Shown here: in pieces, positions 9,142-18,392 of the stretch | Layout: each line of letters begins with the position of its first letter | How positions within the stretch are numbered: the stretch's first letter is position 1 | Assembly: GCF_009807035.1 (NCBI RefSeq) | Contig: NZ_WUBI01000002.1 | Location: forward strand, 558,001 to 622,000 | DNA from: Paenibacillus dendrobii | GTDB lineage: Bacteria; Bacillota; Bacilli; Paenibacillales; Paenibacillaceae | Direction: 5' to 3' | Length of the DNA stretch: 64,000 nucleotides | Program-made: the position numbers and the translations under genes | The notes under the pieces: generated by a model | What the model saw: the letters and a program-made list of their open reading frames with translations, nothing else | Database searches by the model: none | Told to the model about the DNA's origin: nothing

Positions 9142-10133
9142 GACGAATGTACCTCCTTCGCCATCTCATGCAGGTTCCAGCAGCGAGCCGTATGGGTATC
9201 GCTAAATTCCGTGGAGCCTGGATTGATGCGTTCGCAAACTTTCATCGCTTCATCACAACGCGCGCAGAATGCGCAGCCGATCGGCGGCTTGATCAAATCT
9301 GGCGGCGTACCGATGATCGGAATGAGAGGCTCATTCTTTTTCTGGTCCAGACGCGGCATGGAACGAAGCAAGCCCTTCGTGTACGGATGCTGCGGATTTT
9401 TAAAGATCTCCCATTTCGTTCCGGTTTCTACCACTTCGCCTGCATACATAACGATTACGCGGTCACACATACCGGCAACGACGCCAAGGTCATGCGTGAT
9501 CAGAATAATGGAAGTGCCGAACTTCTTCTGCATGTCTTTCATGACATCCATAATTTGAGCCTGAATCGTTACGTCAAGCGCTGTCGTCGGTTCATCGGCG
9601 ATCAGAAGCGCTGGATTACAAGCCAGAGCAATCGCAATCATAACACGCTGGCGCATACCGCCGGAGAATTCATGCGGGTACTGTCCGAAGCGTTCTTCCG
9701 GATTTTTAATGCCGACAAGCTTCAGCATTTCAACGCCGCGGGTTTTCGCTTCAGCTTTCGACAGCTTCTGATGCTTAATAAGAACTTCCGTAATTTGCTT
9801 GCCTACTTTAATCGTAGGGTTGAGGGAAGTCATTGGATCCTGGAAGATCATGCCGATATCTTTACCGCGGATATGCTCCATTTGTTTATTTGATTTTTTC
9901 AGGATATCTTCTCCCTGAAAAATAATTTCACCGCTTTTGATTTGAGAAGGCGGCGATGGGATCAGGCGCATAATCGTTTGAGCGGTAACACTCTTACCAC
10001 TACCGGATTCACCTACAATCGCCACTGTTTCTCCTTTGCCTATTTCAAAGTTCATGCCGCGGACGGCCTTGACTTCTCCACCCTTTACTTGAAAGGAAAC
10101 TTGCAGGTCTTTTACTTGTAAAATCGGTTCCAT
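9138..10133 (-). CDS. oppD: Oligopeptide ABC transporter ATP-binding protein OppD
   Basis: Partner ATPase of OppF. The 331-residue protein has Walker A GESGSGKS (41-48), signature SGGMRQR, Walker B LLIADEP and the switch region ITHDLGV. The C-terminal extension carries the CAFCARC-x5-C...RCW cysteine motif of the DppD/OppD family; related motifs have been reported to bind a [4Fe-4S] cluster. It starts 14 bp after oppC and overlaps oppF by 4 bp. Confidence 0.94.
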   Translation of the reverse strand: MEPILQVKDLQVSFQVKGGEVKAVRGMNFEIGKGETVAIVGESGSGKSVTAQTIMRLIPSPPSQIKSGEIIFQGEDILKKSNKQMEHIRGKDIGMIFQDPMTSLNPTIKVGKQITEVLIKHQKLSKAEAKTRGVEMLKLVGIKNPEERFGQYPHEFSGGMRQRVMIAIALACNPALLIADEPTTALDVTIQAQIMDVMKDMQKKFGTSIILITHDLGVVAGMCDRVIVMYAGEVVETGTKWEIFKNPQHPYTKGLLRSMPRLDQKKNEPLIPIIGTPPDLIKPPIGCAFCARCDEAMKVCERINPGSTEFSDTHTARCWNLHEMAKEVHSS

Positions 10134-10147
10134 GATCTCACCTCCTG

Positions 10148-11095
10148 TTATTTCAGTTTCGGATCGAGCGCATCGCGGAGGCCATCACCGAAAATATTAA
10201 ATGCCAGCATCGTCAAGCTGATCAGAATGGCCGGGAAGAGCATCCGCCAAGGATAATACATCCAGCCCGTCAATGCATCATTGATCATCGAACCCAGTGA
10301 TGCCACCGGAGCTTGCACCCCGAGACCGAGGAAGCTGAGGAATGCTTCAGAGAAGATCGCATTCGGCACGGACAATGTCAGCGTTACGATGATTGGACCT
10401 ACTGCATTGGGAAGCAAATGCCGGAACAACAACCGATTGGAGCCTGCACCCATGGAACGGGAGGCCAAAACATACTCTCTGTTTTTGAGCTGCATGATTT
10501 CGCCCCGCACGATCCAGGACATGTTGATCCATCCGGTGATGGTCAGTGCCAAAATGATGGTTCCTATGCTTGGTTCAAATACAACAAGCAGCAGGATAGT
10601 TACCAGCATATAAGGAATGGAGTACAAAATCTCCGAAAATTTGTTCATGATAGCATCCACGCGGCCACCGAAGAAGCCCATGATACCGCCGTAGATAACA
10701 CCGATCATAAGATCGATTAACGCGGCCGCAAGACCGACAATCAGCGAGATGCGGGCACCCATCCAAGTACGCACGAACATATCGCGTCCCAAATCATCTG
10801 TTCCGAACCAGTGTTCTTTGGAAGGCGGCTGGTTCGTATTGAGCAGATCATTGGAGTAGTAGTTAAACTTAGAAATAAAAGGGCCGATAATCGCTGCGAG
10901 AATAATAAGCACGAGTACGACCAGGCTGGCCATGGCCAACTTGTTTTTGCGCAGTCGCAGCCAAGCGTCCTGCCATGCTGAAAGGCTTTCCCGCTGAATG
11001 ACTTCAGCCTGCTTCTCATCAACGCCTATTTTGCGGAAGTCCTCGGGCGACAGCTCTACATTAGCGTTAGGCAAAGTTGTATCGTTAACTGCCAT
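10148..11095 (-). CDS. oppC: Oligopeptide ABC transporter permease OppC
   Basis: Inner-membrane permease subunit. The 315-residue protein has a cytoplasmic N-terminal arm (about 1-50), the OppC N-terminal domain with the HWFGTDDLGRDMF block (about 95-107), about six membrane segments, and the EAA-type coupling loop (ASRSMGAGSNRLLFRHLLPNA). It ends in FGDGLRDALDPKLK, typical of OppC/DppC. Only 2 bp separate it from oppB. Confidence 0.95.
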   Translation of the reverse strand: MAVNDTTLPNANVELSPEDFRKIGVDEKQAEVIQRESLSAWQDAWLRLRKNKLAMASLVVLVLIILAAIIGPFISKFNYYSNDLLNTNQPPSKEHWFGTDDLGRDMFVRTWMGARISLIVGLAAALIDLMIGVIYGGIMGFFGGRVDAIMNKFSEILYSIPYMLVTILLLVVFEPSIGTIILALTITGWINMSWIVRGEIMQLKNREYVLASRSMGAGSNRLLFRHLLPNAVGPIIVTLTLSVPNAIFSEAFLSFLGLGVQAPVASLGSMINDALTGWMYYPWRMLFPAILISLTMLAFNIFGDGLRDALDPKLK

Positions 11096-11097
11096 CG

Positions 11098-12030
11098 TTA
11101 GCCCTCCTTCCCGCCGGTTAATTTAATACGCGGATCAACCAGCACATAAACAATATCTGTAATAAAACGAGCAAGCATAAGCAGAATACCATAAAAAATC
11201 GTTACGCCCATAATCATCGTATAGTCACGGTTTGTGATACATTCAACGAACACTTTGCCTATGCCGCCGATACTAAAGATTTGTTCGATAACGACCGAAC
11301 CGGTAATGATATTGGCCGTCATTGGACCGATATAGGTGACAACAGGCAAAATGCCGTTGCGAATGACATGCCGGAACATGATTGTGAACCAGTTAAGGCC
11401 CTTCGCTTTGGCTGTCTTGATATAGTCCGCATGCAGCACTTCAAGCATGCTGGAACGGGTCAGACGCGCGATAAAAGCAATCGGCTGAGCAGCCAGGGCT
11501 GCTACCGGAAGCACATAGTCCAGCGGTCCGTCAAAGCCCATAACGTTAAACCAACCGAGCTTCTCGCCGAAAACAAACTGGATTAAAGACGCCAGCACGA
11601 AGCTCGGGACCGCAATTCCCAGTACAGCGAGGATCATCGCGACATTGTCGATCAGTTTCCTATGGTAAAGAGCCGCGAGCATCCCGAGCAGGACCCCGAT
11701 GAAGACGGAAATGACGATTGCGATCAATCCGATTTTCAGGGAAGCTGAGAAGGTTTGCAGGATAATGCCTGTTACTTCCTGATTTTGGTGTTTCATGGAG
11801 ATGCCAAAATCACCAGTCGCGATATCACCGAGATATTTGAAGTATTGCTGGTAAACCGGCTTATCGAGACCGTACTGCTCCATGAGACGGGCTTGTATTT
11901 CAGGCGGAACCTTTTTCTCGGACATAAAAGGATCCCCAGGAATGGCTTTCATCAGAAAGAATGTGGCTGATATCAGAATAAACAATGACACCAGCATATA
12001 AAAAAACTTGTTGGCTACATAACGCACCAT
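11098..12030 (-). CDS. oppB: Oligopeptide ABC transporter permease OppB
   Basis: The other permease subunit. The 310-residue protein starts with the classic OppB/DppB segment (first TM about 10-29, then FFLMKAIPGDPF), has about six membrane helices, and a coupling loop near KTAKAKGLNWFTIMFRHVIRNG. GGGGAGGGT precedes the ATG. It is the first gene after the intergenic terminator behind oppA, so it probably depends on read-through from oppA; no strong promoter of its own is obvious. Confidence 0.95.
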   Translation of the reverse strand: MVRYVANKFFYMLVSLFILISATFFLMKAIPGDPFMSEKKVPPEIQARLMEQYGLDKPVYQQYFKYLGDIATGDFGISMKHQNQEVTGIILQTFSASLKIGLIAIVISVFIGVLLGMLAALYHRKLIDNVAMILAVLGIAVPSFVLASLIQFVFGEKLGWFNVMGFDGPLDYVLPVAALAAQPIAFIARLTRSSMLEVLHADYIKTAKAKGLNWFTIMFRHVIRNGILPVVTYIGPMTANIITGSVVIEQIFSIGGIGKVFVECITNRDYTMIMGVTIFYGILLMLARFITDIVYVLVDPRIKLTGGKEG

Positions 12031-12161
12031 GCCCGATTACCCTCCCCGCTAATTTGTTTATACAATATTCGACATATTTCGATTTTAATGAATCGAGGGC
12101 ACCTTTGTCCAATCTATTTATTACTAATCAAAGAAATATCTACCACAAGGGTGTGAGATGC

Positions 12162-12204
12162 AAAAAAAACGGGATATATATGGAGTTTCCACATATATAT
12201 CCCG
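12162..12204 (-). terminator. Intercistronic terminator between oppA and oppBCDF
   Basis: A 13-bp perfect stem, CGGGATATATATG (12170-12182) with CATATATATCCCG (12192-12204), followed on the minus strand by eight U. It stands about 30 bp after the oppA stop. Such partial terminators usually keep the binding protein in excess over the membrane complex. Confidence 0.9.
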
Positions 12205-12233
12205 AATTACTTATCCAAATCTACACACGATGT

Positions 12234-13898
12234 TTACTCGAAGTAAGCACGCGTAAAGTCAACCCCACCTGCATAATCGATAAGTACACCTTTCAGGTTC
12301 GGTTTAAGCAGTGCTACGTTGGTATAATAGTAAATCGGCATAAGCACTTGTTGATCTTTGATCAAAATATTTTCGGCCTTAGTGAAATCTTCCATCCGCT
12401 TGTTGTTGTCAGCGGAAGAATAAGCATCCTTAATAAGAGCATCATAATCTGGGTTTTTGAAGCCTACGTCATTGTTACCGCTCTTCGAAGTCCACAGATC
12501 AAAGAATGTCATTGGATCATTGTAGTCTGGGCTCCAGCCTGCACGAGCGATTTGGTAGTTCAGACTTCTACGGTTTTTGAGGAATACGCCCCATTCTTGG
12601 TTCTCGGTTTTCACGTCAACACCCAGGTTTGTCTTCCACATATCAGCTACTGCAAGCGCAATTTTCTTATGCTTGTCACTGGAGTTATAGATCAGGGTTA
12701 CTGGAGGAAGAGTCGTATATCCTTCTTCTTGCATACCCTCTTGAAGCATTTTTTTAGCCTCATCCATGTTTTCAGTGAAGAAATCGTCTTTATGTTCGGT
12801 ACGGAATTCATCCTTGGCACCGGCGATGCCCGGAGGTACAAAACCAAATGCAGGTTTTTCCTCACTTTGAGTTACTTTGTCAACAATATCTTGACGGTTA
12901 ATCGACATTGTAAAGGCTTTACGAATTTTAGCATTATCAAAAGGTTTTGCAGTTACATTAAATTGATAGTAATAAATGCTGCCGACAGCCTTAAGATCAA
13001 GCTCGTCCTTCAGCTCTTTCTTAACAGCTGGCATTTGGTCCGTAGGAATCTCGCCATTTGGCATACCTGCGAAGTCCAATTGTCCGCTTCTGTAGCTTGA
13101 CAGCTCGGTTGCACCGCTGTTAGAAAGGGACATCGTGATTTTGTTCAGCTTAATGTCTTTGTTATCCCAATAGTTTGCGTTTTTCGAAACTTCGATCTTT
13201 TGACCGGTTGTCCATGTTGTCAGCGTGAATGGTCCGTTAGTGATCATTGTCTTCGGATCAGCAGACCATTTCGCGTTGTCTTTCACGGATTGATGCACCG
13301 GATAGAAAGTGTAGAACGAAGTCAGACCCAGGAAGTACGGAGTCGGATTGTTCAATGTAACTTCAAGCGTATTGTCGTCGGTTGCTTTTACGCCAACTGT
13401 AGAGAAATCAGTGGTCTTTTTACCGTTGAAATCTTCGGCACCTTTGATGTAGTACAGTTGATATGCGTAAGGAGGTGCTGGAGTCGTATTCGGATCAAGA
13501 ACACGCTGCCATGCAAAGACGAAATCTTTCGCCGTTACAGGATCACCGTTACTCCATTTCGCATCTTTGCGGAGATGGAAAACATATTTCAATCCGTCGG
13601 ACGAAATCTCCCATTTTTCTGCAACACCCGGAATTGGTTTACTGTTTTCGTCCAGGCGAACCAGACCTTCATACATCATGTTCAGAACGGTATGAGCTTG
13701 GCTGTCCTGCGCTTGAGCCGGATCAAACGTTGGCGGTTCAGCGCTGAGATTGATGTGCAGAACTTGCTCTTTCGCAGCTGCAGTGTTTTCTTTGCTGGAG
13801 CCGCTACCTTCTCCTTCTTTCTTGGAGCCGCAGCCCGCAAGAACGGTTCCTGCTACAAGGAGAAGAGTTAGTAGAGTTAAAAGTGTTTTCCTTCTCAT
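12234..13898 (-). CDS. oppA: Oligopeptide-binding lipoprotein OppA
   Basis: Extracellular solute-binding protein family 5, delivering peptides to OppBCDF. The 554-residue product has a type II signal peptide (MRRKTLLTLL..., lipobox LAGC, Cys at about residue 23), a Gly/Ser/Lys/Glu linker and the SBP_bac_5 fold. I placed the start at ATG 13898, with AGGGGG 8 bp upstream; the upstream in-frame ATG would spoil the signal peptide. The frame has no defect. It leads the opp operon and is separated from oppB by a terminator. Confidence 0.95.
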   Translation of the reverse strand: MRRKTLLTLLTLLLVAGTVLAGCGSKKEGEGSGSSKENTAAAKEQVLHINLSAEPPTFDPAQAQDSQAHTVLNMMYEGLVRLDENSKPIPGVAEKWEISSDGLKYVFHLRKDAKWSNGDPVTAKDFVFAWQRVLDPNTTPAPPYAYQLYYIKGAEDFNGKKTTDFSTVGVKATDDNTLEVTLNNPTPYFLGLTSFYTFYPVHQSVKDNAKWSADPKTMITNGPFTLTTWTTGQKIEVSKNANYWDNKDIKLNKITMSLSNSGATELSSYRSGQLDFAGMPNGEIPTDQMPAVKKELKDELDLKAVGSIYYYQFNVTAKPFDNAKIRKAFTMSINRQDIVDKVTQSEEKPAFGFVPPGIAGAKDEFRTEHKDDFFTENMDEAKKMLQEGMQEEGYTTLPPVTLIYNSSDKHKKIALAVADMWKTNLGVDVKTENQEWGVFLKNRRSLNYQIARAGWSPDYNDPMTFFDLWTSKSGNNDVGFKNPDYDALIKDAYSSADNNKRMEDFTKAENILIKDQQVLMPIYYYTNVALLKPNLKGVLIDYAGGVDFTRAYFE

Positions 13899-13937
13899 GA
13901 TAATCCCCCTAAGGTTGTTTGTAGTGTATGTTAAATG

Positions 13938-13943
13938 ATTATA
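13938..13943 (-). promoter_or_regulatory. Possible -10 box of the oppA promoter
   Basis: A TATAAT hexamer on the minus strand 40 bp before the oppA ATG. The region upstream is very AT-rich and holds TTGACC only 8 bp away, so no correctly spaced consensus -35 is seen. The assignment is weak. Confidence 0.35.
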
Positions 13944-14043
13944 CAACCAGTGGTCAAAAAAATCCACAGCTAATCAAAGAAAAAACCTTACATGCTTGAA
14001 ATTGTATATATATTCTGCTTAATATCATTTGCATAATTAATTA

Positions 14044-14439
14044 TTACATTGACATAAATATGTATTTAATCAAACCAATTATTGTAAAAACGAAGTAGCT
14101 AAAACTCATAATAATGAAGGACATTCTCCAAATCAATTTAGACATTTTCTGGACATCGATCCTGCCCTTCAGTCGGTTTTGGGCACTGCCAATCAATCCA
14201 ACCGCTATCAATAGAAGCAATAAAATCAGATAAAATCCAAACCTTGAACCAAAGGTAAGATTAAACAATGCCGATACCGATATGATTAGGAACAGCGTCG
14301 TGACATCCATCGCAAGCTTCAGTGATGCCTTCTTGTTATGCTTCCACCAATAATGGATAAAATATACGGCCAGAAAAGGAAAAAACGGAAGAATGCTCAG
14401 AAAGATAAATGAATTTTTCAAAAAATCCAAATGACTCAC
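14044..14439 (-). CDS. Small integral membrane protein, probably DUF3397 family
   Basis: A 131-residue hydrophobic protein with four predicted membrane segments (about 8-30, 44-62, 67-86, 104-127), basic loops on the inside, and no catalytic motif. Size, topology and place between panE and the bshC/mraZ region match DUF3397 proteins of Bacilli, function unknown. Its ATG overlaps the panE stop by 4 bp (ATGA), so expression is coupled to panE. Confidence 0.7.
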   Translation of the reverse strand: MSHLDFLKNSFIFLSILPFFPFLAVYFIHYWWKHNKKASLKLAMDVTTLFLIISVSALFNLTFGSRFGFYLILLLLLIAVGLIGSAQNRLKGRIDVQKMSKLIWRMSFIIMSFSYFVFTIIGLIKYIFMSM

Positions 14440-15413
14440 TCCTCTCTTATCGTCAGGCCTTTGACCAGGCCGGTTATCAGTTCATGGGTTACAGCGCGCT
14501 TGTTGGCCTTCAATCCAAGAGCCGTAATACTGCCGTTAATCCAATCCACCTCCGTCGCAGCTCCCTCCTGTACATCCTTCAGCATGGAAGATGTGTTGCC
14601 TGCAGTCGAAGAGCATACTTCCAGGATTTGCTCCCATATATCATCCTCATAGGGGATGCCGCATGCATCATATACCTCAAGTGCCTCATCTAAAAGCATT
14701 CGCATGGTCTGCATACGCTTGTCCGATGCAAGTAGCTCGCCGTTAGGAATGTTCCATAGTGCAGTAAGCGGATTGATCACCGCATTAATCAACAGCTTCC
14801 GGTAAATTCTGCTATCGATGTCATTCGATAAATCGGCTGAAAATCCTGCTTTTTGCAGCATTTTGACCAATCTTTCAGCATGAACCGATACTTTTGCCCT
14901 GGAATGTGCCTCCGGGACTCCAATCCACGTCATACCAGATCCGGCATGCAGTACTTCGTGCCGCTTCGTCCGCTTCGCGCCTTCTGTCGTAATCGCTGCA
15001 TACAATGGCCAACCCGGCAAAATACCTTCTATTCGTTCCATATGCCCGTAACCATTTTGAAAACAAACCACCCCGGGCTGCTGTTCCACTGAGATCCCTT
15101 CCTTCACAAGGCGGCCGGCTGTCATGGAACTCACCGCTTCAGCATCTTTTTGCTTGGTCATTAGGAATATCCATTGGCCAGGTTCCTGCTTCCAACGCTT
15201 CGAAAACTCCTCAATCGATCCAGTCAAGAAAGCCTCGGGATCGACGGCTGATTCCATTGCACCATGGACATCCAGAACAGTAATGCCTTTGCTTCGCAAT
15301 TCTTTGGCCTGCCCAACGCTTCTGCACCATAACCGTACCTCCACGTCCGCAGCTGCCAGCTTGCCGCTATATAGAAGGCCTAGAGAGCCTGCTCCAACCA
15401 CATCAATTATCAT
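14436..15413 (-). CDS. panE: 2-dehydropantoate 2-reductase (ketopantoate reductase)
   Basis: NADPH-dependent reduction of ketopantoate to pantoate, for coenzyme A. The 325-residue protein begins with a Rossmann GAGSLG (about residues 7-12), followed by the KQ motif (TKQKDAEA) and NG (FQNGYGHME), and in the C-terminal helical domain the catalytic-type Lys in YRKLLINAVINPLTAL and the ELITGLVKG end. AGGTGA precedes the ATG. It corresponds to Bacillus ylbQ by position near bshC. A TATAAT lies about 45 bp upstream without a clear -35. Confidence 0.9.
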   Translation of the reverse strand: MIIDVVGAGSLGLLYSGKLAAADVEVRLWCRSVGQAKELRSKGITVLDVHGAMESAVDPEAFLTGSIEEFSKRWKQEPGQWIFLMTKQKDAEAVSSMTAGRLVKEGISVEQQPGVVCFQNGYGHMERIEGILPGWPLYAAITTEGAKRTKRHEVLHAGSGMTWIGVPEAHSRAKVSVHAERLVKMLQKAGFSADLSNDIDSRIYRKLLINAVINPLTALWNIPNGELLASDKRMQTMRMLLDEALEVYDACGIPYEDDIWEQILEVCSSTAGNTSSMLKDVQEGAATEVDWINGSITALGLKANKRAVTHELITGLVKGLTIREE

Positions 15414-15489
15414 TTTCGTTCACCTGTCTTTTTTCTTGTGATTGTCATTCTAAAAATATTATATAGCATGTTTGCGCCTTGATACGAGA

Positions 15490-15519
15490 AAAAAGTCTGA
15501 TGCTTGACAAGCACCAGAC
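15490..15519 (-). terminator. Terminator hairpin (distal of two) downstream of the RsfA-family gene
   Basis: GTCTG-x-TGCTT (15495-15505) pairs with AAGCA-x-CAGAC (15509-15519); on the minus strand the odd position is a G-U pair and six U follow. It lies between the first hairpin and the panE leader. Confidence 0.75.
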
Positions 15520-15555
15520 CACAAGTTTGATTACTGTAGATCCAAGATAAATACG

Positions 15556-15601
15556 GAAAAACCCGTTCGGCGCGCTTTTGCTCTCGCTTATCCGGACGGG
15601 T
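15556..15601 (-). terminator. Terminator hairpin (proximal) of the RsfA-family gene
   Basis: ACCCGTTCGG (15561-15570) pairs with CCGGACGGGT (15592-15601), one G-U pair, 21-nt loop, then five U on the minus strand. It starts 34 bp after the stop codon. Confidence 0.75.
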
Positions 15602-15634
15602 GTTCGGGTTATGGCTTTAGATACCTACGTTCTG

Positions 15635-16282
15635 CTACTCGATTCGCTCGAGATTTCCGTTTGCATCCATTTTAAACCGAGTTTTCAGTTCTTCCTCTTC
15701 TTCCGTTAAAAAAGCAAGCCTGCGGGCCCGATCCATGATTTGAATCAGCGCCTTGTAATCGTCGTTGACAACCCGATAATCCGTCTGAACTTCGTTGACT
15801 TCCTTGCTAAGCTGCTCATTGACTCTTTTTAGACTGGCAAGTTCTTCTTCCTTCTCACGAAGTTCCTTCTCCAGCATTTTCAACTGGCGGCCGTTTTCCT
15901 GCAAATTCCCTTTCCATTGGCGTAAAAAGCGTATGACAGCATCAATGGACAGCGATTCCTCGGTTGCACCCTCCACCTTGAAAAATCCGGCTTCCGCTTC
16001 GCTTAGGCTGAGACCAGCCACCTGCATCGGGTTCGAAGGTTGTTTTTTGTAATAACTTCGCTTTTGACGTTGCGTCTTCGCCAGGCTGATCGCTTCCTCA
16101 TACTTCTTACGGACACAGCTGTTCCAGCGGAAACCGCAGGCTGCGGATGTCCTGCCAATTTTTTCCCCGACCTCCTCGAAGGCTGCAAGTTGTGTGCTTC
16201 CTTCGCGGATATGTCTCAAGGTCACCTCCGCTAAAATGAGATCATCCTCTGTACTCCATGCATCTTGTCTTACTGCTGTCAT
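15635..16282 (-). CDS. RsfA/GerR-family sporulation transcription regulator
   Basis: A 215-residue protein with a Myb/SANT-like DNA-binding domain at the N-terminus ([21 protein letters not shown]..., conserved Trp at about residue 8 and a second at about 47), a basic linker, and a long coiled coil at about 110-180. This architecture is that of RsfA (YwfN) and GerR (YlbO), which act in sporulation. Location near panE favours the GerR (YlbO) orthologue, but I leave the symbol open. The ATG at 16282 has AGGAGG 8 bp upstream. Confidence 0.82.
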   Translation of the reverse strand: MTAVRQDAWSTEDDLILAEVTLRHIREGSTQLAAFEEVGEKIGRTSAACGFRWNSCVRKKYEEAISLAKTQRQKRSYYKKQPSNPMQVAGLSLSEAEAGFFKVEGATEESLSIDAVIRFLRQWKGNLQENGRQLKMLEKELREKEEELASLKRVNEQLSKEVNEVQTDYRVVNDDYKALIQIMDRARRLAFLTEEEEELKTRFKMDANGNLERIE

Positions 16283-16748
16283 GCAACAAAACCCTCCTAA
16301 CAACATCCTAAAATAACCGTCTCCATAACCGGCATTCTGCCGGGTTTGAATGAGGTATAACAGCTGCTTATTTTCATTTCTATGCTTCTCATAGAGTTCA
16401 TAGAATCTATTTGATACTATTTTGTATTGCCAAATTTCAAATGGCTCATACTACATTAAATGAACTAAAGAAAAAATAGAGCATGCAAAAACGCCATAGC
16501 ATTGAACATATCGCATAACAGCATCGTATTTAGTTCAATATATTCGCACACGGCCGTAAATGCATACCTCCCGTCTGAATAGTTTCAATAACATTGATCA
16601 CAATAAATAATGAGCACCTCATCGTGACCACCCTAAGGACGGATGCATGCAAGCGATTTTCCGCATCGATTATAGACGACTTCAGCTACGCTGAAAAATT
16701 CACAAAATCTATAATCTTAAAAAGTTCACAATTGTTCACGACTTTTCG
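16283..16748. other. Long intergenic region between divergent genes
   Basis: About 540 bp up to the next gene hold no credible ORF. Visible elements: a 9-bp inverted repeat TGAACTAAA (16461-16469) / TTTAGTTCA (16529-16537) with 59 bp between, and a small palindrome TTCAGC-TAC-GCTGAA (16681-16695). Neither has a U-tract, so they are not terminators; they could be operators. The rest is AT-rich upstream sequence of the two divergent genes. Confidence 0.5.
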
Positions 16749-16777
16749 TTTACACATTTTTGGGTTAACGTTATAAT
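16749..16777 (+). promoter_or_regulatory. Sigma-A promoter of the DUF2626 gene
   Basis: TTTACA (16749-16754), 17-bp spacer, TATAAT (16772-16777), about 47 bp before the start codon. Confidence 0.8.
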
Positions 16778-16824
16778 GATGTGTAGTAAAGCTACGACCG
16801 TACATAAGGAGAGGGGGATACTAC

Positions 16825-17061
16825 GTGGCACGCATGTTTCGAGTACTGGGCTTCTTTACACTCGCTATCGGTTTGATGGCATTTGCCGGGAACATGGTGG
16901 AAATGGCTCTGTTGTTCTTCTTGCAGACAGCATTTTTCGTGATTTTGGGTTATCTGAAGTTTACGGAAAAAACCTACATTCTTCTCTTCTGGGGCTATAT
17001 GATCGTGACTTTTACCGGTTTCAGCTACTGGACAGTCTTTAAAATGGGACTACCGCTGTAA
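16825..17061 (+). CDS. DUF2626 family small membrane protein (YqgY-like)
   Basis: A 78-residue protein beginning MARMFRVLGFF, with three membrane segments (about 5-22, 26-43, 51-72) and the family's YLKFTEKTYI block. Function unknown; the family is conserved in Bacilli. A GTG start at 16825 follows a GGAGAGGGGG ribosome binding site. It is monocistronic, with its own promoter and terminator. Confidence 0.88.
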   Translation: MARMFRVLGFFTLAIGLMAFAGNMVEMALLFFLQTAFFVILGYLKFTEKTYILLFWGYMIVTFTGFSYWTVFKMGLPL

Positions 17062-17092
17062 GCTACCGATCAAATGAGCTTGAAGAGTTACC

Positions 17093-17133
17093 AAAAAAAG
17101 ACGATCCGACATCGATGCCGGACCGTCTTTTTT
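17093..17133 (+). terminator. Terminator of the DUF2626 gene
   Basis: AAAGACG...CGTCTTT stem (17097-17103 with 17124-17130) extended inward by TCCG/CGGA and CAT/ATG, followed by six U on the plus strand. Confidence 0.9.
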
Positions 17134-17260
17134 CTTTGTTTCGATCATCCTTACATGGTTGAAAAGAGAGGGATGATATTTTTTATAAACAAGCATATAT
17201 TTACATGAGGGTTGATAAAAAATCCTTATCCAAGACTAGCCTTTGAGGGGAGGAGGATCT

Positions 17261-18361
17261 GTGAAGGCCGCAAAAAGACGCCTGCGCCTGATATATCTGC
17301 TTGTGCCGCTTCTGCTCCTCTCGCTGCTTCACCCGCAGCATAACCTTCTTGCCGATCCCGTCAAACCTGAGAACGATGACCAACAGCAAATGCTGCAGAA
17401 AAGTCTCTCTATCGTTGAAATCGACCATGAGATCGACCGCATCACCCGTCAGCAGGACGATACGCAGACTGGAATCGGCAAACTTCAGAGCCAGCTCGAA
17501 GCGAAGCAGGAGCAGATTAAAAACCGCCAGGAGCATGCAGGGGCCGTTGTTCGTTCCTATTATATGGGTGAAAGGGACAATCTGTTTACGCTGCTTTTTT
17601 CAGCCAAAAGCCTGAGCAATCTTCTGGAAATATACAGCTATTATGAAATGATCATGGATCAGGACAAGACAGTACTAAATGCTTATCAGTCCCAATATCA
17701 AAGCATCAAGGAAACACAGCAGAGAATGGAGAACTCCTATGCGCAGCTCACAGCGATAAAAAATAGCCTTATTAAGCAAAGAGAACGAGTCCTTGCGCTT
17801 CAAAAAGACCTTGATTCCAGCATTGCCGGCAGCAGCGATCCTGAAGCCATGAAAAAAATGATTCAGGAATTCACCAACTATTGGGAGAACGTCGGCATGT
17901 ATGAAGTTAAACGCTACTTCTCGGCCCTTTCATCGGCTATGGATGACCTGCCTGAATTCATCCAGAACAAAAAAGGAGCCATCCGGACGAACGGCACCAC
18001 GTATTCCATCGAAATTCAGGAAGATGATCTTAACGATTTTCTAAAGAGTAAAAATGAGCTTTTTAATAATTTCGCCTTCCATTTCCGTGACAACAAAGTC
18101 ATTGCAGCAGGCGAAAGCGGCAATTTAAGCCTACAGGTGGAAGGGCATTACAGTGTTGAAAACGAGCCTGAAAATTCAATTTTATTTCATGTCGACAAGC
18201 TCGTGTTCAATGGGCTGGAACTGCCGGATACTACTTGCCGTCAGCTTGAAAAAGAATTTGACCTTGGCTTCTATCCGCAGCAAATTGTTTCCTTCGTTAA
18301 AGCTACTGAGGTGACCAGCAGAGATCAGATCCTACATGTTACGCTGAAGCTCTCCATGTAA
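17261..18361 (+). CDS. Secreted or membrane-anchored coiled-coil protein, unknown function
   Basis: A 366-residue protein with a basic N-terminus and one hydrophobic segment (about 12-26), then a CwlO/PcsB-like coiled coil (about 45-90, rich in Gln/Lys/Glu), the block RSYYMGERDNLFTLLFSAKS common in such proteins, a second coiled coil (about 125-200), and a C-terminal beta-rich region of about 120 residues. It has no NlpC/P60 or M23 hydrolase domain. The GTG at 17261 follows AGGAGG. Possibly a regulator of wall hydrolases; that is inference from the N-terminal half only. Confidence 0.7.
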   Translation: MKAAKRRLRLIYLLVPLLLLSLLHPQHNLLADPVKPENDDQQQMLQKSLSIVEIDHEIDRITRQQDDTQTGIGKLQSQLEAKQEQIKNRQEHAGAVVRSYYMGERDNLFTLLFSAKSLSNLLEIYSYYEMIMDQDKTVLNAYQSQYQSIKETQQRMENSYAQLTAIKNSLIKQRERVLALQKDLDSSIAGSSDPEAMKKMIQEFTNYWENVGMYEVKRYFSALSSAMDDLPEFIQNKKGAIRTNGTTYSIEIQEDDLNDFLKSKNELFNNFAFHFRDNKVIAAGESGNLSLQVEGHYSVENEPENSILFHVDKLVFNGLELPDTTCRQLEKEFDLGFYPQQIVSFVKATEVTSRDQILHVTLKLSM

Positions 18362-18392
18362 TCCCGCGCCTTGTTTGTGGGGAATGAAGGGT

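Noticed and set aside
11985..13100. Plus-strand open frame of 371 codons
   Set aside because: Antisense shadow of oppA (binding-protein frame and codon pattern are clearly on the minus strand); no ribosome binding site.
16776..17042. 88-codon plus-strand frame overlapping the DUF2626 gene
   Set aside because: The DUF2626 frame has the ribosome binding site, membrane pattern and family match.
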